IMG/VR virus record: IMGVR_UViG_3300042542_001304
Coordinates: 1 to 50,308 of that record
DNA length: 50,308 nucleotides
Source of the DNA: a virus
Strand: one strand, 5' to 3'
Part shown: positions 8,566-17,567 of the stretch, in pieces
Layout: every line of letters starts with the position of its first letter
Position numbering within the stretch: the stretch's first letter is position 1
Position numbers and translations under genes: made by a program
The notes under the pieces: model-generated
Databases searched by the model: none
The model's input: the letters and a program-made list of their open reading frames with translations, nothing else
What the model was told of the DNA's origin: nothing

Positions 8566-8982
8566 ATGAATGACTTGAATAAAACTTTATCTGATGTTTT
8601 TGATGTAATGCCAATTGAAGATTCTAAAAAAGAAAAACTTCCTACGGTATCGGTAAAATATAATGATCCTGATTTAAAACAGGACCTCACAGACGCCTAT
8701 CAACAATCAAAAGAAAATCTACAAGGTATTATTGACCAAGGCCAAGAAGCCATGGAAGAAATACTTAATATTGCCAAAGCAGGTCAGCATCCAAGAGCAT
8801 TTGAAGTCTATGGTACTCTATTGAAAAATATGGTAGATGCCAACAAAGAACTTCTGAACATACAAAAACAAATGCGTGATATGGATGAAGAAAAGAAAAA
8901 GAATTCTGGCACCAATATTGATAAGGCCATCTTTGTAGGTTCTACTGCTGAACTTAATAAACTTCTTAAAGGAAAAGAATGA
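8566..8982 (+). CDS. gp16: Terminase small subunit gp16
   Basis: A 138-residue acidic, helical protein at the gp16 position (T4 gp16 is about 164 residues). It contains LTDAYQQSKENLQGIIDQGQ and PRAFEVYGTLLKNMVDANKELL, matching the central helical oligomerisation region of T4-like small terminases. It recognises DNA and regulates the gp17 packaging motor. The stop overlaps the next gene (ATGA); gp17 is displaced by one inserted gene. Confidence 0.85.
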   Translation: MNDLNKTLSDVFDVMPIEDSKKEKLPTVSVKYNDPDLKQDLTDAYQQSKENLQGIIDQGQEAMEEILNIAKAGQHPRAFEVYGTLLKNMVDANKELLNIQKQMRDMDEEKKKNSGTNIDKAIFVGSTAELNKLLKGKE

Positions 8983-9701
8983 AACTTTGGGTGAATGTTT
9001 GTTTTTATTATGTAGAAGAACGAGTAGAACGATTTAAAGAAGTAATAAAAACCTTATCTGATATACCAAACATCAAACTCATTATTAACAGTAATGTTAA
9101 TTTCGATGAATCATTACCAATTCATGTTGCGGAGTTACACGATTCTTACTGGCATACTTGGGAACACAAAAAGTATATGCAGGAGTTCTTAGAATCCGAT
9201 TATACACATTTTGCATACCTTGAAGGCAACATTGAAGTAGAAAAGAAAACATTTGATTATTGGGTTAAAACACGAGAACTATTTCAGCGTAACAATCTAA
9301 AGTTTATACCTGCCATTCACCGAGTTCAAAAAGTAAATGGTGAGGTGTTTTCATTAGACTGCACACATCATCAAGGCCATCGGCCATCAATTACAGTAGA
9401 AGGTCAAAAGTTTGTTTCACTATCTGATCCATATCAAGGTATGTTTATTATGGACAAAGAACTGGTAGAAGAACATATTAACTCTGATTACTTTGTTTTT
9501 GGCCAAAAAGGTTCTTGGGGTATTCGTGAATCAGCCAATCTAGGCAATATGTTTGTAAATATTCCTGTGGGATTTGGTCATAGGTGTATGTTACCACTAA
9601 ATAATTTCTCCGATACATGCGTAACACACTTTGGTACCGACTATCATGGTGACAAAAATTCACCTCATGCCAAAATAAAGATTGAAAATCTATTTCAATG
9701 A
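8979..9701 (+). CDS. Glycosyltransferase-like protein between terminase subunits
   Basis: A 240-residue protein. The order of segments (short beta-strand start KLWVNVCFYYV, then EFLESDYTHFAYLEGNIEVE, then SLSDPYQGMFIMDKELVEEH, then GIRESANLG) is reminiscent of a GT-A-type glycosyltransferase, with EGN where DxD would normally stand. No family was recognised with certainty. It is inserted between gp16 and gp17, overlapping both by 4 bases, so it is probably co-expressed late. It could glycosylate a virion or host surface component. Confidence 0.5.
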   Translation: MKLWVNVCFYYVEERVERFKEVIKTLSDIPNIKLIINSNVNFDESLPIHVAELHDSYWHTWEHKKYMQEFLESDYTHFAYLEGNIEVEKKTFDYWVKTRELFQRNNLKFIPAIHRVQKVNGEVFSLDCTHHQGHRPSITVEGQKFVSLSDPYQGMFIMDKELVEEHINSDYFVFGQKGSWGIRESANLGNMFVNIPVGFGHRCMLPLNNFSDTCVTHFGTDYHGDKNSPHAKIKIENLFQ

Positions 9702-11377
9702 ACACTAAAGATTCGTACCGTGATAACCCCCTACTTAAAAAGGTAGGTGTTGACCATCAGTATACCAAAGAACAGATTGAAGAATATGTAAAGTGTTCTA
9801 AGGATCCAGTATACTTTTGTAAAAGTTATATTAAGATTGTAAACGTAGACGAAGGTCTTATCAATTTTAATATGTGGGGTTTTCAAGAAGAAATGATTAA
9901 TCTGTTTAAAGATAATCGTTTCGTTATTACCAAATGTCCTCGTCAGGTTGGTAAAACTACCACAACAGTTGGTTACCTTCTTTGGGCAACTATCTTTACC
10001 GATTCTCAAAACGTAGCCGTTCTGGCAAACAAAGGTTCTCTTGCAAGGGACATTTTAGCCAAATACCAACTGGCATACGAGAATTTACCACAATGGCTCC
10101 AACAAGGTGTGGTGACATGGAACAAGGGTAATGTAGAACTAGAGAACGGGTCTAAGGTTATTGCGGCCTCCACATCATCCTCAGCAATCCGAGGTGGTTC
10201 TTTTAACATTGTGTTTCTAGACGAATTTGCTTTCGTACCAAACAATATTGCCAATGAGTTCTTTAACTCGGTATATCCTGTAATCTCATCTGGTAAGTCA
10301 TCAAAGATTATTATTGTTTCCACACCAAATGGTATGAATCTATTCTATAAGTTATGGATGGATTCGATTGAAGGTCGAAACAACTATAAGAACTTTGAGA
10401 TTCACTGGTCTATGGTACCAGGAAGAGATGATGCATGGAAAGAAGAAACGATTCGTAATACATCCGAAAGACAGTTTGCACAAGAGTTTGAAACAGAATT
10501 TTTAGGTTCTTCTAATACACTAATCTCTGGTTACAAGTTACAACAATTGAGGTACATGAACCCAATTGCAGAACATGATAAGATGAAGATATACGAACAT
10601 CCTATCAAAGAGGGTCAGAATGAGGCCAAATCAGACCATCTCTATTGTATTACAGTCGATGTATCCGAAGGTAAAAATCTGGATAGTTCCACATTCTCAG
10701 TCATTGATATATCTTCTACACCTTATAAACAGGTTGCAACTTATGCCAGTTCATCAATATCACCTATTTTGTTTCCAACGGTGATTGTGAATGCTGCTAG
10801 GGTTTACAATGATGCCTATATTTTGGTTGAAATCAATAACAATCCACAAGTGGCAGACTTTATTCATTCAGATTTAGAATATGAGAATCTATTGAAAGTC
10901 TTTACTGGCAATAAAAAACCACAACAGTTGTCTGCTGGTTTTGCCAGAGGTGTTCAAATGGGACTGAAAATGTCTCCTCAGGTCAAGGCGGTGGGTTGTT
11001 CCAACCTTAAAACTTTGATTGAAGGTGACAAATTAATCATCAATGACTTTGATACTTATTCTGAATTAACCACTTTTGAACAACATAAGACCTCATTTGC
11101 CGCTGCGGAAGGTGCAAATGATGACATGGCGATGACTTTGGTTATCTTTGCATGGGCAACAACACAGGCCTATTTCAGAGAAATTGTTAATCATGACCTA
11201 AGAAAACAGATTCAGTTGGAAAACATGAATCAAATAGATGAAGATGTTCTACCCGCACCTATCATTGAAGATGGTTTAAAGACTGATTTCATGGTAGAAG
11301 GCGGTGATGTATGGGAAGTTGCTGGTGGCGGAGATACATATGCTGCATACCATCGTAGTTTTTTTAAGGACTTGTAA
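9698..11377 (+). CDS. gp17: Terminase large subunit gp17 (packaging ATPase/nuclease)
   Basis: A 559-residue protein. The ATPase domain has the P-loop CPRQVGKTTT (residues ~80-89) and Walker B IVFLDEF (D175, E176). The C-terminal RNase H-like nuclease domain starts at ITVDVSEGKNLDSS (D322), with a later acidic residue in GANDDMAM. It packages DNA into the prohead and cuts the concatemer. Length is close to T4 gp17 (610). It overlaps the inserted gene by 4 bases. Confidence 0.96.
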   Translation: MNTKDSYRDNPLLKKVGVDHQYTKEQIEEYVKCSKDPVYFCKSYIKIVNVDEGLINFNMWGFQEEMINLFKDNRFVITKCPRQVGKTTTTVGYLLWATIFTDSQNVAVLANKGSLARDILAKYQLAYENLPQWLQQGVVTWNKGNVELENGSKVIAASTSSSAIRGGSFNIVFLDEFAFVPNNIANEFFNSVYPVISSGKSSKIIIVSTPNGMNLFYKLWMDSIEGRNNYKNFEIHWSMVPGRDDAWKEETIRNTSERQFAQEFETEFLGSSNTLISGYKLQQLRYMNPIAEHDKMKIYEHPIKEGQNEAKSDHLYCITVDVSEGKNLDSSTFSVIDISSTPYKQVATYASSSISPILFPTVIVNAARVYNDAYILVEINNNPQVADFIHSDLEYENLLKVFTGNKKPQQLSAGFARGVQMGLKMSPQVKAVGCSNLKTLIEGDKLIINDFDTYSELTTFEQHKTSFAAAEGANDDMAMTLVIFAWATTQAYFREIVNHDLRKQIQLENMNQIDEDVLPAPIIEDGLKTDFMVEGGDVWEVAGGGDTYAAYHRSFFKDL

Positions 11378-11388
11378 ATCCTATGAAT

Positions 11389-11396
11389 CATAAATA
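11389..11396 (+). promoter_or_regulatory. T4-type late promoter octamer upstream of gp18
   Basis: CATAAATA lies in the 71-base gap between gp17 and gp18, 53 bases before the gp18 ATG. It differs from the T4 late consensus TATAAATA at one position. A strong ribosome-binding site (AAGGAGATAA) precedes the ATG. This suggests separate high-level late transcription of the tail sheath and tube. Confidence 0.6.
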
Positions 11397-11448
11397 TCAG
11401 TATGGTATTTTAATTGCCAGAATAACATCATATTTAAGGAGATAAAAA

Positions 11449-13173
11449 ATGGCGTTTCAAATCTCTCCAGGCGTAAATGTTTCCGAAGTCGACCTAACAA
11501 CAGTCGTTCCTGCGGTCACAACTACTGCCGGTGGCTTTGCAGGATATTTTAATTGGGGACCAGCATTTACAAGGATTACAATTGCTGATGAACCTAATAT
11601 TGTTAGACGATTTGGTGGTCCAGATTCGAATTCAGCTGTTTCTTTCTTTACAGCTGCTTCATTTTTAGCTTACTCAAATAATATAAAAATTGTTCGTGCT
11701 ATTGGTGGTAATTCACGCAATGCTATAGCAAACACAGACCCAAATGCAACAAATTTGCGTATATTAAATGAAAACGTTTTTCAAACAACTTTTTTAGATT
11801 CAACTAATAATAATGCAGCTGGTGCTTTTGCAGGACGTTATTGTGGTGCTTTAGGTAACTCTTTAAGTGTTTCTTTAATTGATGCCGGCGGCTCTGCTGG
11901 TTTTGCTACTTGGAACGTTAACGGCATTGGTGTTTCTAGTTATTTTCCTGGAGCTCCAGGAACATCCAGTCAAGCTGCGTCACTTGGTGCAACAAATGAT
12001 GAAGTTCATGTTATTGTTCTAGACACAGGTGGTGTAATTACAGGAACAAAAAATACTGTTTTAGAAGTTTATCCTTATCTTTCCAAAGGTTCTGATGCAA
12101 TTGATTCTTTAGGAAATTCAAACTATTATAAAGAAGTTATTTTTAATCAATCAAGATATATCTATGCAGTAGATCCGGTTGATTATGCTAATACAGTATC
12201 AACATGGGGACGACCATTAGCCAATACAACATATGCAACAATTACTGGTTCTTATAGTGCAACTTTAACTAAAGGTACTGATGAATTACCGTCAGATGCC
12301 AATACGATTGCTGCGTTTTCAGCATTTACAAATCCTGATGACGTTGATATTGGTTTAGTAATTACCGGTGCAGCTAGTACAACAGTACAACAATATGTTA
12401 TTGACAATGTTGCAACAGTTCGTAAAGATTGTATTGCTTTTATTACTCCTCCTTACAGTAGTGTTGTTAATCAACCCGGAATTGAAGCATCAAACATTAT
12501 TACATGGACAGGTACATTAGCACGGTCAACATCATATGCTGTTGCAGATTGTGCATGGAAATATATGTTTGACAAATACAATAACGTTTATCGTTGGATA
12601 CCTTTAAATGCTGATACAGCTGGACTTTGTGCATACACCGATACAATTAGGGATCCTTGGTATTCACCAGCTGGATATAATCGTGGTCAAATTAAAAATG
12701 CTGTTAAACTTTCTTGGAATCCAAATAAAACAGAAAGAGATACTCTATATTCAAATGGTGTAAATCCTGTTATAAGAACTCCAAGTGCAGGTACTATTTT
12801 GTATGGCGACAAAACTTTACAAATAAAACCATCTGCCTTTGACCGTATTAATGTTCGTAGATTGTTTATTGTATTAGAAAAAACAATTTCTCAAGCGGCA
12901 CAGTATTCATTGTTTGAATTTAATGATGAATTTACTCGGGCTCAGTTTGTGGCATTGGTAACTCCGTTCCTACGAGATGTTCAAGGCCGGCGTGGTATCT
13001 ATGACTTCCGAGTTGTTTGTGATACAACAAATAATACTCCACAAGTTATTGATTCTAACCAGTTTGTTGGAGATATTTACATCAAACCTGCTCGGGCAAT
13101 CAACTTCATTCAGTTAAATTTTGTAGCAGTAAGAACTGGTGTTGATTTTAACGAAATCGTTGGTGCAGCTTAA
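11449..13173 (+). CDS. gp18: Tail sheath protein gp18
   Basis: A 574-residue protein, the contractile sheath monomer. The N-terminus ISPGVNVSEVDLTTVVPAV is the classic sheath start, and the C-terminus has the conserved sheath/tube-contacting domain with INVRRLFIVLEKTISQAAQ, followed by IKPARAINFIQLNFVAVRTG. It is shorter than T4 gp18 (659), with the difference in the exposed middle domains. It is preceded by a late promoter and followed directly by gp19. Confidence 0.96.
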   Translation: MAFQISPGVNVSEVDLTTVVPAVTTTAGGFAGYFNWGPAFTRITIADEPNIVRRFGGPDSNSAVSFFTAASFLAYSNNIKIVRAIGGNSRNAIANTDPNATNLRILNENVFQTTFLDSTNNNAAGAFAGRYCGALGNSLSVSLIDAGGSAGFATWNVNGIGVSSYFPGAPGTSSQAASLGATNDEVHVIVLDTGGVITGTKNTVLEVYPYLSKGSDAIDSLGNSNYYKEVIFNQSRYIYAVDPVDYANTVSTWGRPLANTTYATITGSYSATLTKGTDELPSDANTIAAFSAFTNPDDVDIGLVITGAASTTVQQYVIDNVATVRKDCIAFITPPYSSVVNQPGIEASNIITWTGTLARSTSYAVADCAWKYMFDKYNNVYRWIPLNADTAGLCAYTDTIRDPWYSPAGYNRGQIKNAVKLSWNPNKTERDTLYSNGVNPVIRTPSAGTILYGDKTLQIKPSAFDRINVRRLFIVLEKTISQAAQYSLFEFNDEFTRAQFVALVTPFLRDVQGRRGIYDFRVVCDTTNNTPQVIDSNQFVGDIYIKPARAINFIQLNFVAVRTGVDFNEIVGAA

Positions 13174-13179
13174 TAAATA
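13172..13179 (+). promoter_or_regulatory. Late-promoter-like octamer upstream of gp19
   Basis: AATAAATA overlaps the gp18 stop and lies 23 bases before the gp19 ATG, with ATAGGAGAAA as ribosome-binding site between them. It differs from TATAAATA at one position. This could give extra gp19 transcripts, as the tube monomer is needed in high copy. Confidence 0.4.
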
Positions 13180-13201
13180 ACCACGATATAGGAGAAAACA
13201 A

Positions 13202-13744
13202 ATGGCATTCAATGTAGCAGAATTTAGAGCGAATATGATTGGTGACGGTGCCCGTCCCAATCTATTTCAAGTTACTCTCACTTTTCCAACAATTGCAACA
13301 AATAGCACAGCTGCTGGACAAAAAACAACATTCATGGCAAAATCAGCACAGTTACCTGGTTCTACTGTAGGTACGGTACCTGTATTTTATTTTGGTCGTG
13401 AACTGAAGTTTGCTGGTAATCGTACTTTTACAGATTGGACATTACAGATTATTAATGACGAAGATTTTGTAATTCGAAATTCATTAGAATCTTGGATGAA
13501 CGCAATCAATAGTCATACAACCAATGTTCGCAATACCGCAGCGGTTAACCCATTGGGTTATACTGTAGATGCTGTTGTTACACAATTTGGTAAATCTGGT
13601 AACGAATTGAAATCTTATAAGTTTGTAGGTGTATTCCCATTAGATATTGCACCAATTGATTTAGATTGGGGTTCAAATGATGTGATTGAAGAATATTCAG
13701 CAACGTTTGCCTTCCAATATTGGGAATCAAATACTACTACTTAA
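13202..13744 (+). CDS. gp19: Tail tube protein gp19
   Basis: A 180-residue protein; T4 gp19 is 163. FRANMIGDGARPNLFQVTLTF and SAQLPGSTVG, then FYFGRELKFAGNRTFTDW, are hallmark T4-like tail-tube sequences. Hexameric rings stack to form the DNA conduit inside the gp18 sheath. It is followed immediately by a UUCG hairpin terminator, so it ends the sheath-tube transcript. A related tube-fold protein is encoded at 20219. Confidence 0.96.
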   Translation: MAFNVAEFRANMIGDGARPNLFQVTLTFPTIATNSTAAGQKTTFMAKSAQLPGSTVGTVPVFYFGRELKFAGNRTFTDWTLQIINDEDFVIRNSLESWMNAINSHTTNVRNTAAVNPLGYTVDAVVTQFGKSGNELKSYKFVGVFPLDIAPIDLDWGSNDVIEEYSATFAFQYWESNTTT

Positions 13745-13756
13745 TATGTTTTTGTT

Positions 13757-13780
13757 TGAGGGACTTCGGTCCCTCATTTA
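13757..13780 (+). terminator. UUCG-loop terminator after gp19
   Basis: The stem TGAGGGAC/GTCCCTCA (8 bp) closes a TTCG tetraloop and is followed by TTTAT. It lies between gp19 and gp20. The tetraloop form is typical of T4-like intrinsic terminators, although the T-tract is short, so read-through to gp20 is likely. Confidence 0.8.
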
Positions 13781-13807
13781 TGTTTAATTGAATTGGAATT
13801 ATAAAAT

Positions 13808-15487
13808 ATGGCAGCTACTAATAAATTCTCTCTCTTTGGTTTTGAGATTGCTCGTAAGAAGTCTGAAGAAGAGCAAGCTCAACAACCTTCTTTTACACCA
13901 CCTTCCAATGAAGATGGTGCTCTTACCATTTCCTCAGCCGCTTACTATGGTACATATGTTGACCTAGATGGCACAGCAAAGAATGAAGTAGAACTCATTT
14001 CTCGTTATCGTGAAATGGCGATGCAACCAGAGATTGAATCCGCTATTGATGATATTATGAATGAAGCCATTGTGCAAGATGACGATGGTAAAATCATTGA
14101 GATTGTGTTGGACGATTTGGACCAACCAGAGAAAATTAAAAAAGCAATCAAAGAAGAATTTCATACCATATTGCGTTTACTTAATTATAAGCATATGGCA
14201 CAAGATATCTTCCGCCGTTATTATATTGACGGCAGGTTATATTACAATGTGCTTATAGATAAAGAAAATCCAATTGCTGGTATTAAAGAATTACGATATA
14301 TTGATCCACGCAAACTTCGTAAAGTTCGTGAGATTAAAAAGAAGAAAGATGAAAGAACTGGTGCAGAGATTGTAGATGTGTTCAATGAATATTATATCTA
14401 CAACGATAAAGTAGTTTCTGGTTCTTCTTCTAGTTATGGTCCAGTTGGTGTTCGTATTACACTTGATTCTATTGTTTCTGTTGTATCAGGTTTGATGGAC
14501 TCTCGCCGTGCTGTGGTATTATCATACCTACACAAAGCAATCAAACCACTTAATCAATTACGCATGATTGAAGATGCAACAGTTATCTATCGTATCTCAC
14601 GAGCACCAGAACGCCGTATATTTTACATTGACGTAGGTAATTTACCTAAGTTAAAGGCCGAACAATATCTCCGTGATATTATGGTCAAGTATAAAAACAA
14701 GTTGGTCTATGATGCACAGACTGGTGAAGTCCGTGATGACCGTAAATTCTTGTCTATGATGGAAGATTTCTGGTTACCACGCCGTGAAGGTGGAAAAGGC
14801 ACAGAGATTACTACATTACCTGGTGGTCAAAATCTAGGTGAATTGGAAGATGTTAAATACTTCCAAAAGAAATTATACAATTCGTTAAGTGTTCCAATTT
14901 CTCGTTTAGAACCTAATCAAGGTTTCTCAATTGGTCGTGTTGCAGAGGTAACTCGTGACGAATTAAAATTTGCAAAGTTTGTTGATAGGCTTCGTAATAA
15001 ATTTTCTGATATCTTTAATCAGGCACTACGAGTTCAATGTGTATTAAAAGGTATCTGTACCGCTGATGAGTGGGACCAGTTTAAAGAACATATATACTAC
15101 GACTTCATTAAAGATAATAACTTTAGTGAATTAAAAGATGCAGAATTAATGAGAGAAAGATTATCTCTCTTGGCTGCCGTAGACCCATATACTGGTCGTT
15201 ATTTCTCACAAGCATGGATTCAGCGTAATGTGTTACGGTTGACTGACGACCAAATTAAAGAAATGCAAAGTGAGATTGATGAAGAAAAAGAAATTGGTAT
15301 GGGTTTACCAGTTGGTGTTATGAATGATGTGGCACAACAACAAATGATGGCACAAGTACCAAATCAACCAATGAATCCAATTGATGCAGAGCACCAAATG
15401 GAATTGCAAAAAAGAGAAGCACAACAGAATCAGACACAAGAAGAAAAGTCACCTGGTACATTTGTTAAATTGAAACAGATATTATAA
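13808..15487 (+). CDS. gp20: Portal vertex protein gp20
   Basis: A 559-residue protein; T4 gp20 is 524. The N-terminal region has YREMAMQPEIESAIDDIMNE, then RYYIDGRLYYNVLID, and the crown/stem region contains GQNLGELEDVKYFQKKLY and GRVAEVTRDELKFAKFVDRL, all typical of T4-like portals. Twelve copies form the DNA channel and initiate prohead assembly. The C-terminal ~60 residues are Gln/Met-rich and variable. Confidence 0.96.
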   Translation: MAATNKFSLFGFEIARKKSEEEQAQQPSFTPPSNEDGALTISSAAYYGTYVDLDGTAKNEVELISRYREMAMQPEIESAIDDIMNEAIVQDDDGKIIEIVLDDLDQPEKIKKAIKEEFHTILRLLNYKHMAQDIFRRYYIDGRLYYNVLIDKENPIAGIKELRYIDPRKLRKVREIKKKKDERTGAEIVDVFNEYYIYNDKVVSGSSSSYGPVGVRITLDSIVSVVSGLMDSRRAVVLSYLHKAIKPLNQLRMIEDATVIYRISRAPERRIFYIDVGNLPKLKAEQYLRDIMVKYKNKLVYDAQTGEVRDDRKFLSMMEDFWLPRREGGKGTEITTLPGGQNLGELEDVKYFQKKLYNSLSVPISRLEPNQGFSIGRVAEVTRDELKFAKFVDRLRNKFSDIFNQALRVQCVLKGICTADEWDQFKEHIYYDFIKDNNFSELKDAELMRERLSLLAAVDPYTGRYFSQAWIQRNVLRLTDDQIKEMQSEIDEEKEIGMGLPVGVMNDVAQQQMMAQVPNQPMNPIDAEHQMELQKREAQQNQTQEEKSPGTFVKLKQIL

Positions 15488-15490
15488 ATA
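15483..15490 (+). promoter_or_regulatory. Consensus T4 late promoter octamer upstream of the prohead core gene
   Basis: TATAAATA is a perfect match to the T4 late -10 sequence. It overlaps the gp20 stop and lies 17 bases before the next ATG. Its position at the start of the core-protein cluster suggests a separate late transcript for prohead core, protease and scaffold genes. Confidence 0.6.
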
Positions 15491-15506
15491 TTAAATTGGA
15501 GATAAA

Positions 15507-15701
15507 ATGGCAGATACAAGACAAATTATAGACTATGCAGCACAAGATAACGCTAAAGAAATGCGTGATGCATTATATGCTGATATTCATGACCGTGTAA
15601 TGAATCATTTAGGTGCAGCTAAACAAGCAGTAGCACAGAATATGTTTGCTCAAGAAGAAGAAGAAACACAACCAGAGGAAAATTCAGGTGAAAACACTTA
15701 A
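15507..15701 (+). CDS. gp67: Prohead core protein, gp67-like
   Basis: A 64-residue protein at the T4 gp67 position, directly after gp20. The N-terminal two-thirds are helical (RQIIDYAAQDNAKEMRDALY) and the tail is acidic (EEEETQPEENSGEN), the same design as T4 gp67 (80 residues). gp67 is an internal prohead core component degraded by the gp21 protease. Similarity is architectural and positional rather than strong in sequence. Confidence 0.65.
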   Translation: MADTRQIIDYAAQDNAKEMRDALYADIHDRVMNHLGAAKQAVAQNMFAQEEEETQPEENSGENT

Positions 15702-15924
15702 AGAACTACGCTCTTTGAATGAAAAGGAAGACCATGGTTTGCCTATGGATCCTCCTGCCGTTTTGATTATGAAACGTAAATCAATTCGCCAGTTTCCTGG
15801 TAATCAAAGAGTAGCTCTTTACTATGTGGATAAAATAAACAAATATGTTACAGTACCTTATACGGCCATGCAATGGTCATCAACCGGTAGTATGGACGAA
15901 GAAATAGAAACCGAACAGGAATAA
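15688..15924 (+). CDS. Conserved prohead-cluster protein
   Basis: A 78-residue protein. I place the start at GTG 15688, preceded by AGAGGAAA, rather than at the earlier ATG deep inside the gp67-like gene; this gives a 14-base overlap. Features: LPMDPPAVLIMKRKSIRQF, followed by ALYYVDKINKYVTVPYTAMQW. Similar small proteins accompany the head cluster in aquatic T4-like phages. Function unknown; a structural or assembly role is inferred. Confidence 0.6.
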   Translation: MKTLKELRSLNEKEDHGLPMDPPAVLIMKRKSIRQFPGNQRVALYYVDKINKYVTVPYTAMQWSSTGSMDEEIETEQE

Positions 15925-15927
15925 AAA

Positions 15928-16464
15928 ATGGCAACGTCAAACAGCACACAAATTTTAGTTGATACAAATAAACGCACCGTAATTAAACGAGTTGGTATTT
16001 TTGATGCCGCCGGTGGTAATGAAAACTTAACAGTTATTATTGACCCACGAACATTGTCTGGTGCGTTAAATGCTAATAACTTACCATATCAGACCGGCAA
16101 CACAACCGCTCCTGGTTTTGCTAATTCAGCATTTACAATTTCTCGTGTTATTTATAATGTTGATGCAGAAGTTGGTCATCTACAATTAAAATGGCAAGGC
16201 ACAACCAGTGATGCCACAATTTATGCATTAGGTGTTGGTGCTGGTGATACAAACCCACAATATCAAATGCCTGCAATACCAAATAACGCTGTTGGTCCTA
16301 CAGGTAATGTAACCATTGTAACCGCTGGTACAACTGGTAATGCTGCCTACACATTAATTATTGAGTTACACAAGAACAATCAATTCTATAGTTCTGGTCA
16401 GTTTACTGATCCTGCTGCATTTAACTATCCTCCATTTGGTGTAACACCAACATCGAGAGAATAA
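15928..16464 (+). CDS. Virion structural protein, head cluster
   Basis: A 178-residue protein of beta-rich composition, starting MATSNSTQILVDTNKRTVIKR and containing FTISRVIYNVDAEVGHLQLKW. The ending FNYPPFGVTPTSRE resembles a conserved structural protein found in the head cluster of aquatic T4-like phages and absent from T4 itself. It may be a head decoration or vertex protein; this is inferred from position only. It overlaps the next gene by one base (TAATG). Confidence 0.6.
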   Translation: MATSNSTQILVDTNKRTVIKRVGIFDAAGGNENLTVIIDPRTLSGALNANNLPYQTGNTTAPGFANSAFTISRVIYNVDAEVGHLQLKWQGTTSDATIYALGVGAGDTNPQYQMPAIPNNAVGPTGNVTIVTAGTTGNAAYTLIIELHKNNQFYSSGQFTDPAAFNYPPFGVTPTSRE

Positions 16465-16886
16465 TGCAAAATTTTGTTTCCAAACTATTACAAAATAAAA
16501 TAGTTGAAGCAAAAGAAGTTTTGAATCAACGCATACAAGGTTTGGTTAATGAAAAACTTAACCAAATTAAGATGCGTTTGGCTGCCGAAATGTATGGTGA
16601 AGATGTAGAGTTTGAAGAAGTAAATGAAGGTAACATACAAAGGATGGGTAGAACTAAACTCATTCGTGTAAGATTCCGTGGCGGAAAAGTTCAACGGAGA
16701 GTTAAGAAGTCGGCAGTACCAGGATTTACAATTCGTGGTGGTCGTTTAGTCAGAATGTCACCACAAGAACGCAGGCGCCGTAAAATGGCTGCAAGGCGGT
16801 CTAAGTTTAAAAGGCGGTCTAAGTTAAGACAAGCATTAAGAAAAAGACAGATATCAATAAGAAAACGGAAGGCAATGGGACTATAA
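16464..16886 (+). CDS. Basic prohead core-like protein (gp68 position)
   Basis: A 140-residue protein, nearly the size of T4 gp68 (141) and in the same place between gp67 and gp21. Residues 1-50 are an amphipathic helix with Lys/Glu pairs; the last ~60 residues are extremely Arg/Lys-rich (QERRRRKMAARRSKFKRR and similar). It could be a core scaffold component, an internal DNA-binding head protein, or both. The gp68 assignment rests on size and position. Confidence 0.5.
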   Translation: MQNFVSKLLQNKIVEAKEVLNQRIQGLVNEKLNQIKMRLAAEMYGEDVEFEEVNEGNIQRMGRTKLIRVRFRGGKVQRRVKKSAVPGFTIRGGRLVRMSPQERRRRKMAARRSKFKRRSKLRQALRKRQISIRKRKAMGL

Positions 16887-17530
16887 TGAAGTTAATTACA
16901 GAAGTCACCGAATCACTACAATATCTTGCTGAAGAAAAAGACGGCAAGAAAACTTTGTTCATCGAAGGTCCATTTCTCCAAGCAGAAGTGGTAAACCGTA
17001 ATGGTCGCAAATATCTTAAAGAGACCATGGCCAAAGAAGTAGAAAGATATACAGAACAATATATTAATAAAAATCGTGCCTTTGGTGAGCTGGGTCATCC
17101 AGACACCCCATCTATCAATCTCGACAGAGTTTCACACATGGTTGTGGGTCTCCGTCAAGAAGGTAATGATTGGATAGGCAAAGCAAAAATTCTTGACACA
17201 CCTATGGGTAACATAGTTAAGAGTCTTATCGAAGGTGGCGCACAAATTGGTGTGTCGTCCCGTGGTATGGGTTCTCTTAAATCTGTTAATGGTGTTAACA
17301 TAGTTCAAGATGATTTTCATCTGGCCACAGCGGCGGATATTGTAGCAGACCCTTCTGCTCCAAATGCTTTCGTTCAAGGTATCATGGAAGGCAAAGAATG
17401 GGTGATGGTAAACGGTGTATGGACTGAACAACAATTTACTCAAGCGAAGAAAATGATTCAACAAGCTTCGCAGGCGGACATTGAAAAAGTAAGTCTACAC
17501 ATTTGGGAATCACTCGTCAAAAAACTTTAA
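16886..17530 (+). CDS. gp21: Prohead core protease gp21
   Basis: A 214-residue serine protease of the T4 gp21 (S77) type, homologous in fold to herpesvirus assemblin. Motifs: NRNGRKYLKE (residues 37-46), GELGHP with the likely catalytic His71, GVSSRGMGSL with the likely catalytic Ser124 or Ser125, and the acidic ADIVADPSAP (D151). It matures the prohead by cutting scaffold, core and major capsid proteins. It overlaps the upstream gene by one base. Confidence 0.95.
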   Translation: MKLITEVTESLQYLAEEKDGKKTLFIEGPFLQAEVVNRNGRKYLKETMAKEVERYTEQYINKNRAFGELGHPDTPSINLDRVSHMVVGLRQEGNDWIGKAKILDTPMGNIVKSLIEGGAQIGVSSRGMGSLKSVNGVNIVQDDFHLATAADIVADPSAPNAFVQGIMEGKEWVMVNGVWTEQQFTQAKKMIQQASQADIEKVSLHIWESLVKKL

Positions 17531-17531
17531 A

Positions 17532-17539
17532 TATAAATA
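17532..17539 (+). promoter_or_regulatory. Consensus T4 late promoter octamer upstream of gp22
   Basis: TATAAATA lies just after the gp21 stop (TAA at 17528-17530), 29 bases before the gp22 ATG, with CAAGGAGA as ribosome-binding site. It is a perfect match to the T4 late sequence. It probably boosts transcription of the scaffold and major capsid genes. Confidence 0.65.
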
Positions 17540-17567
17540 TCCAATATAAATCAAGGAGATTTTCAAA

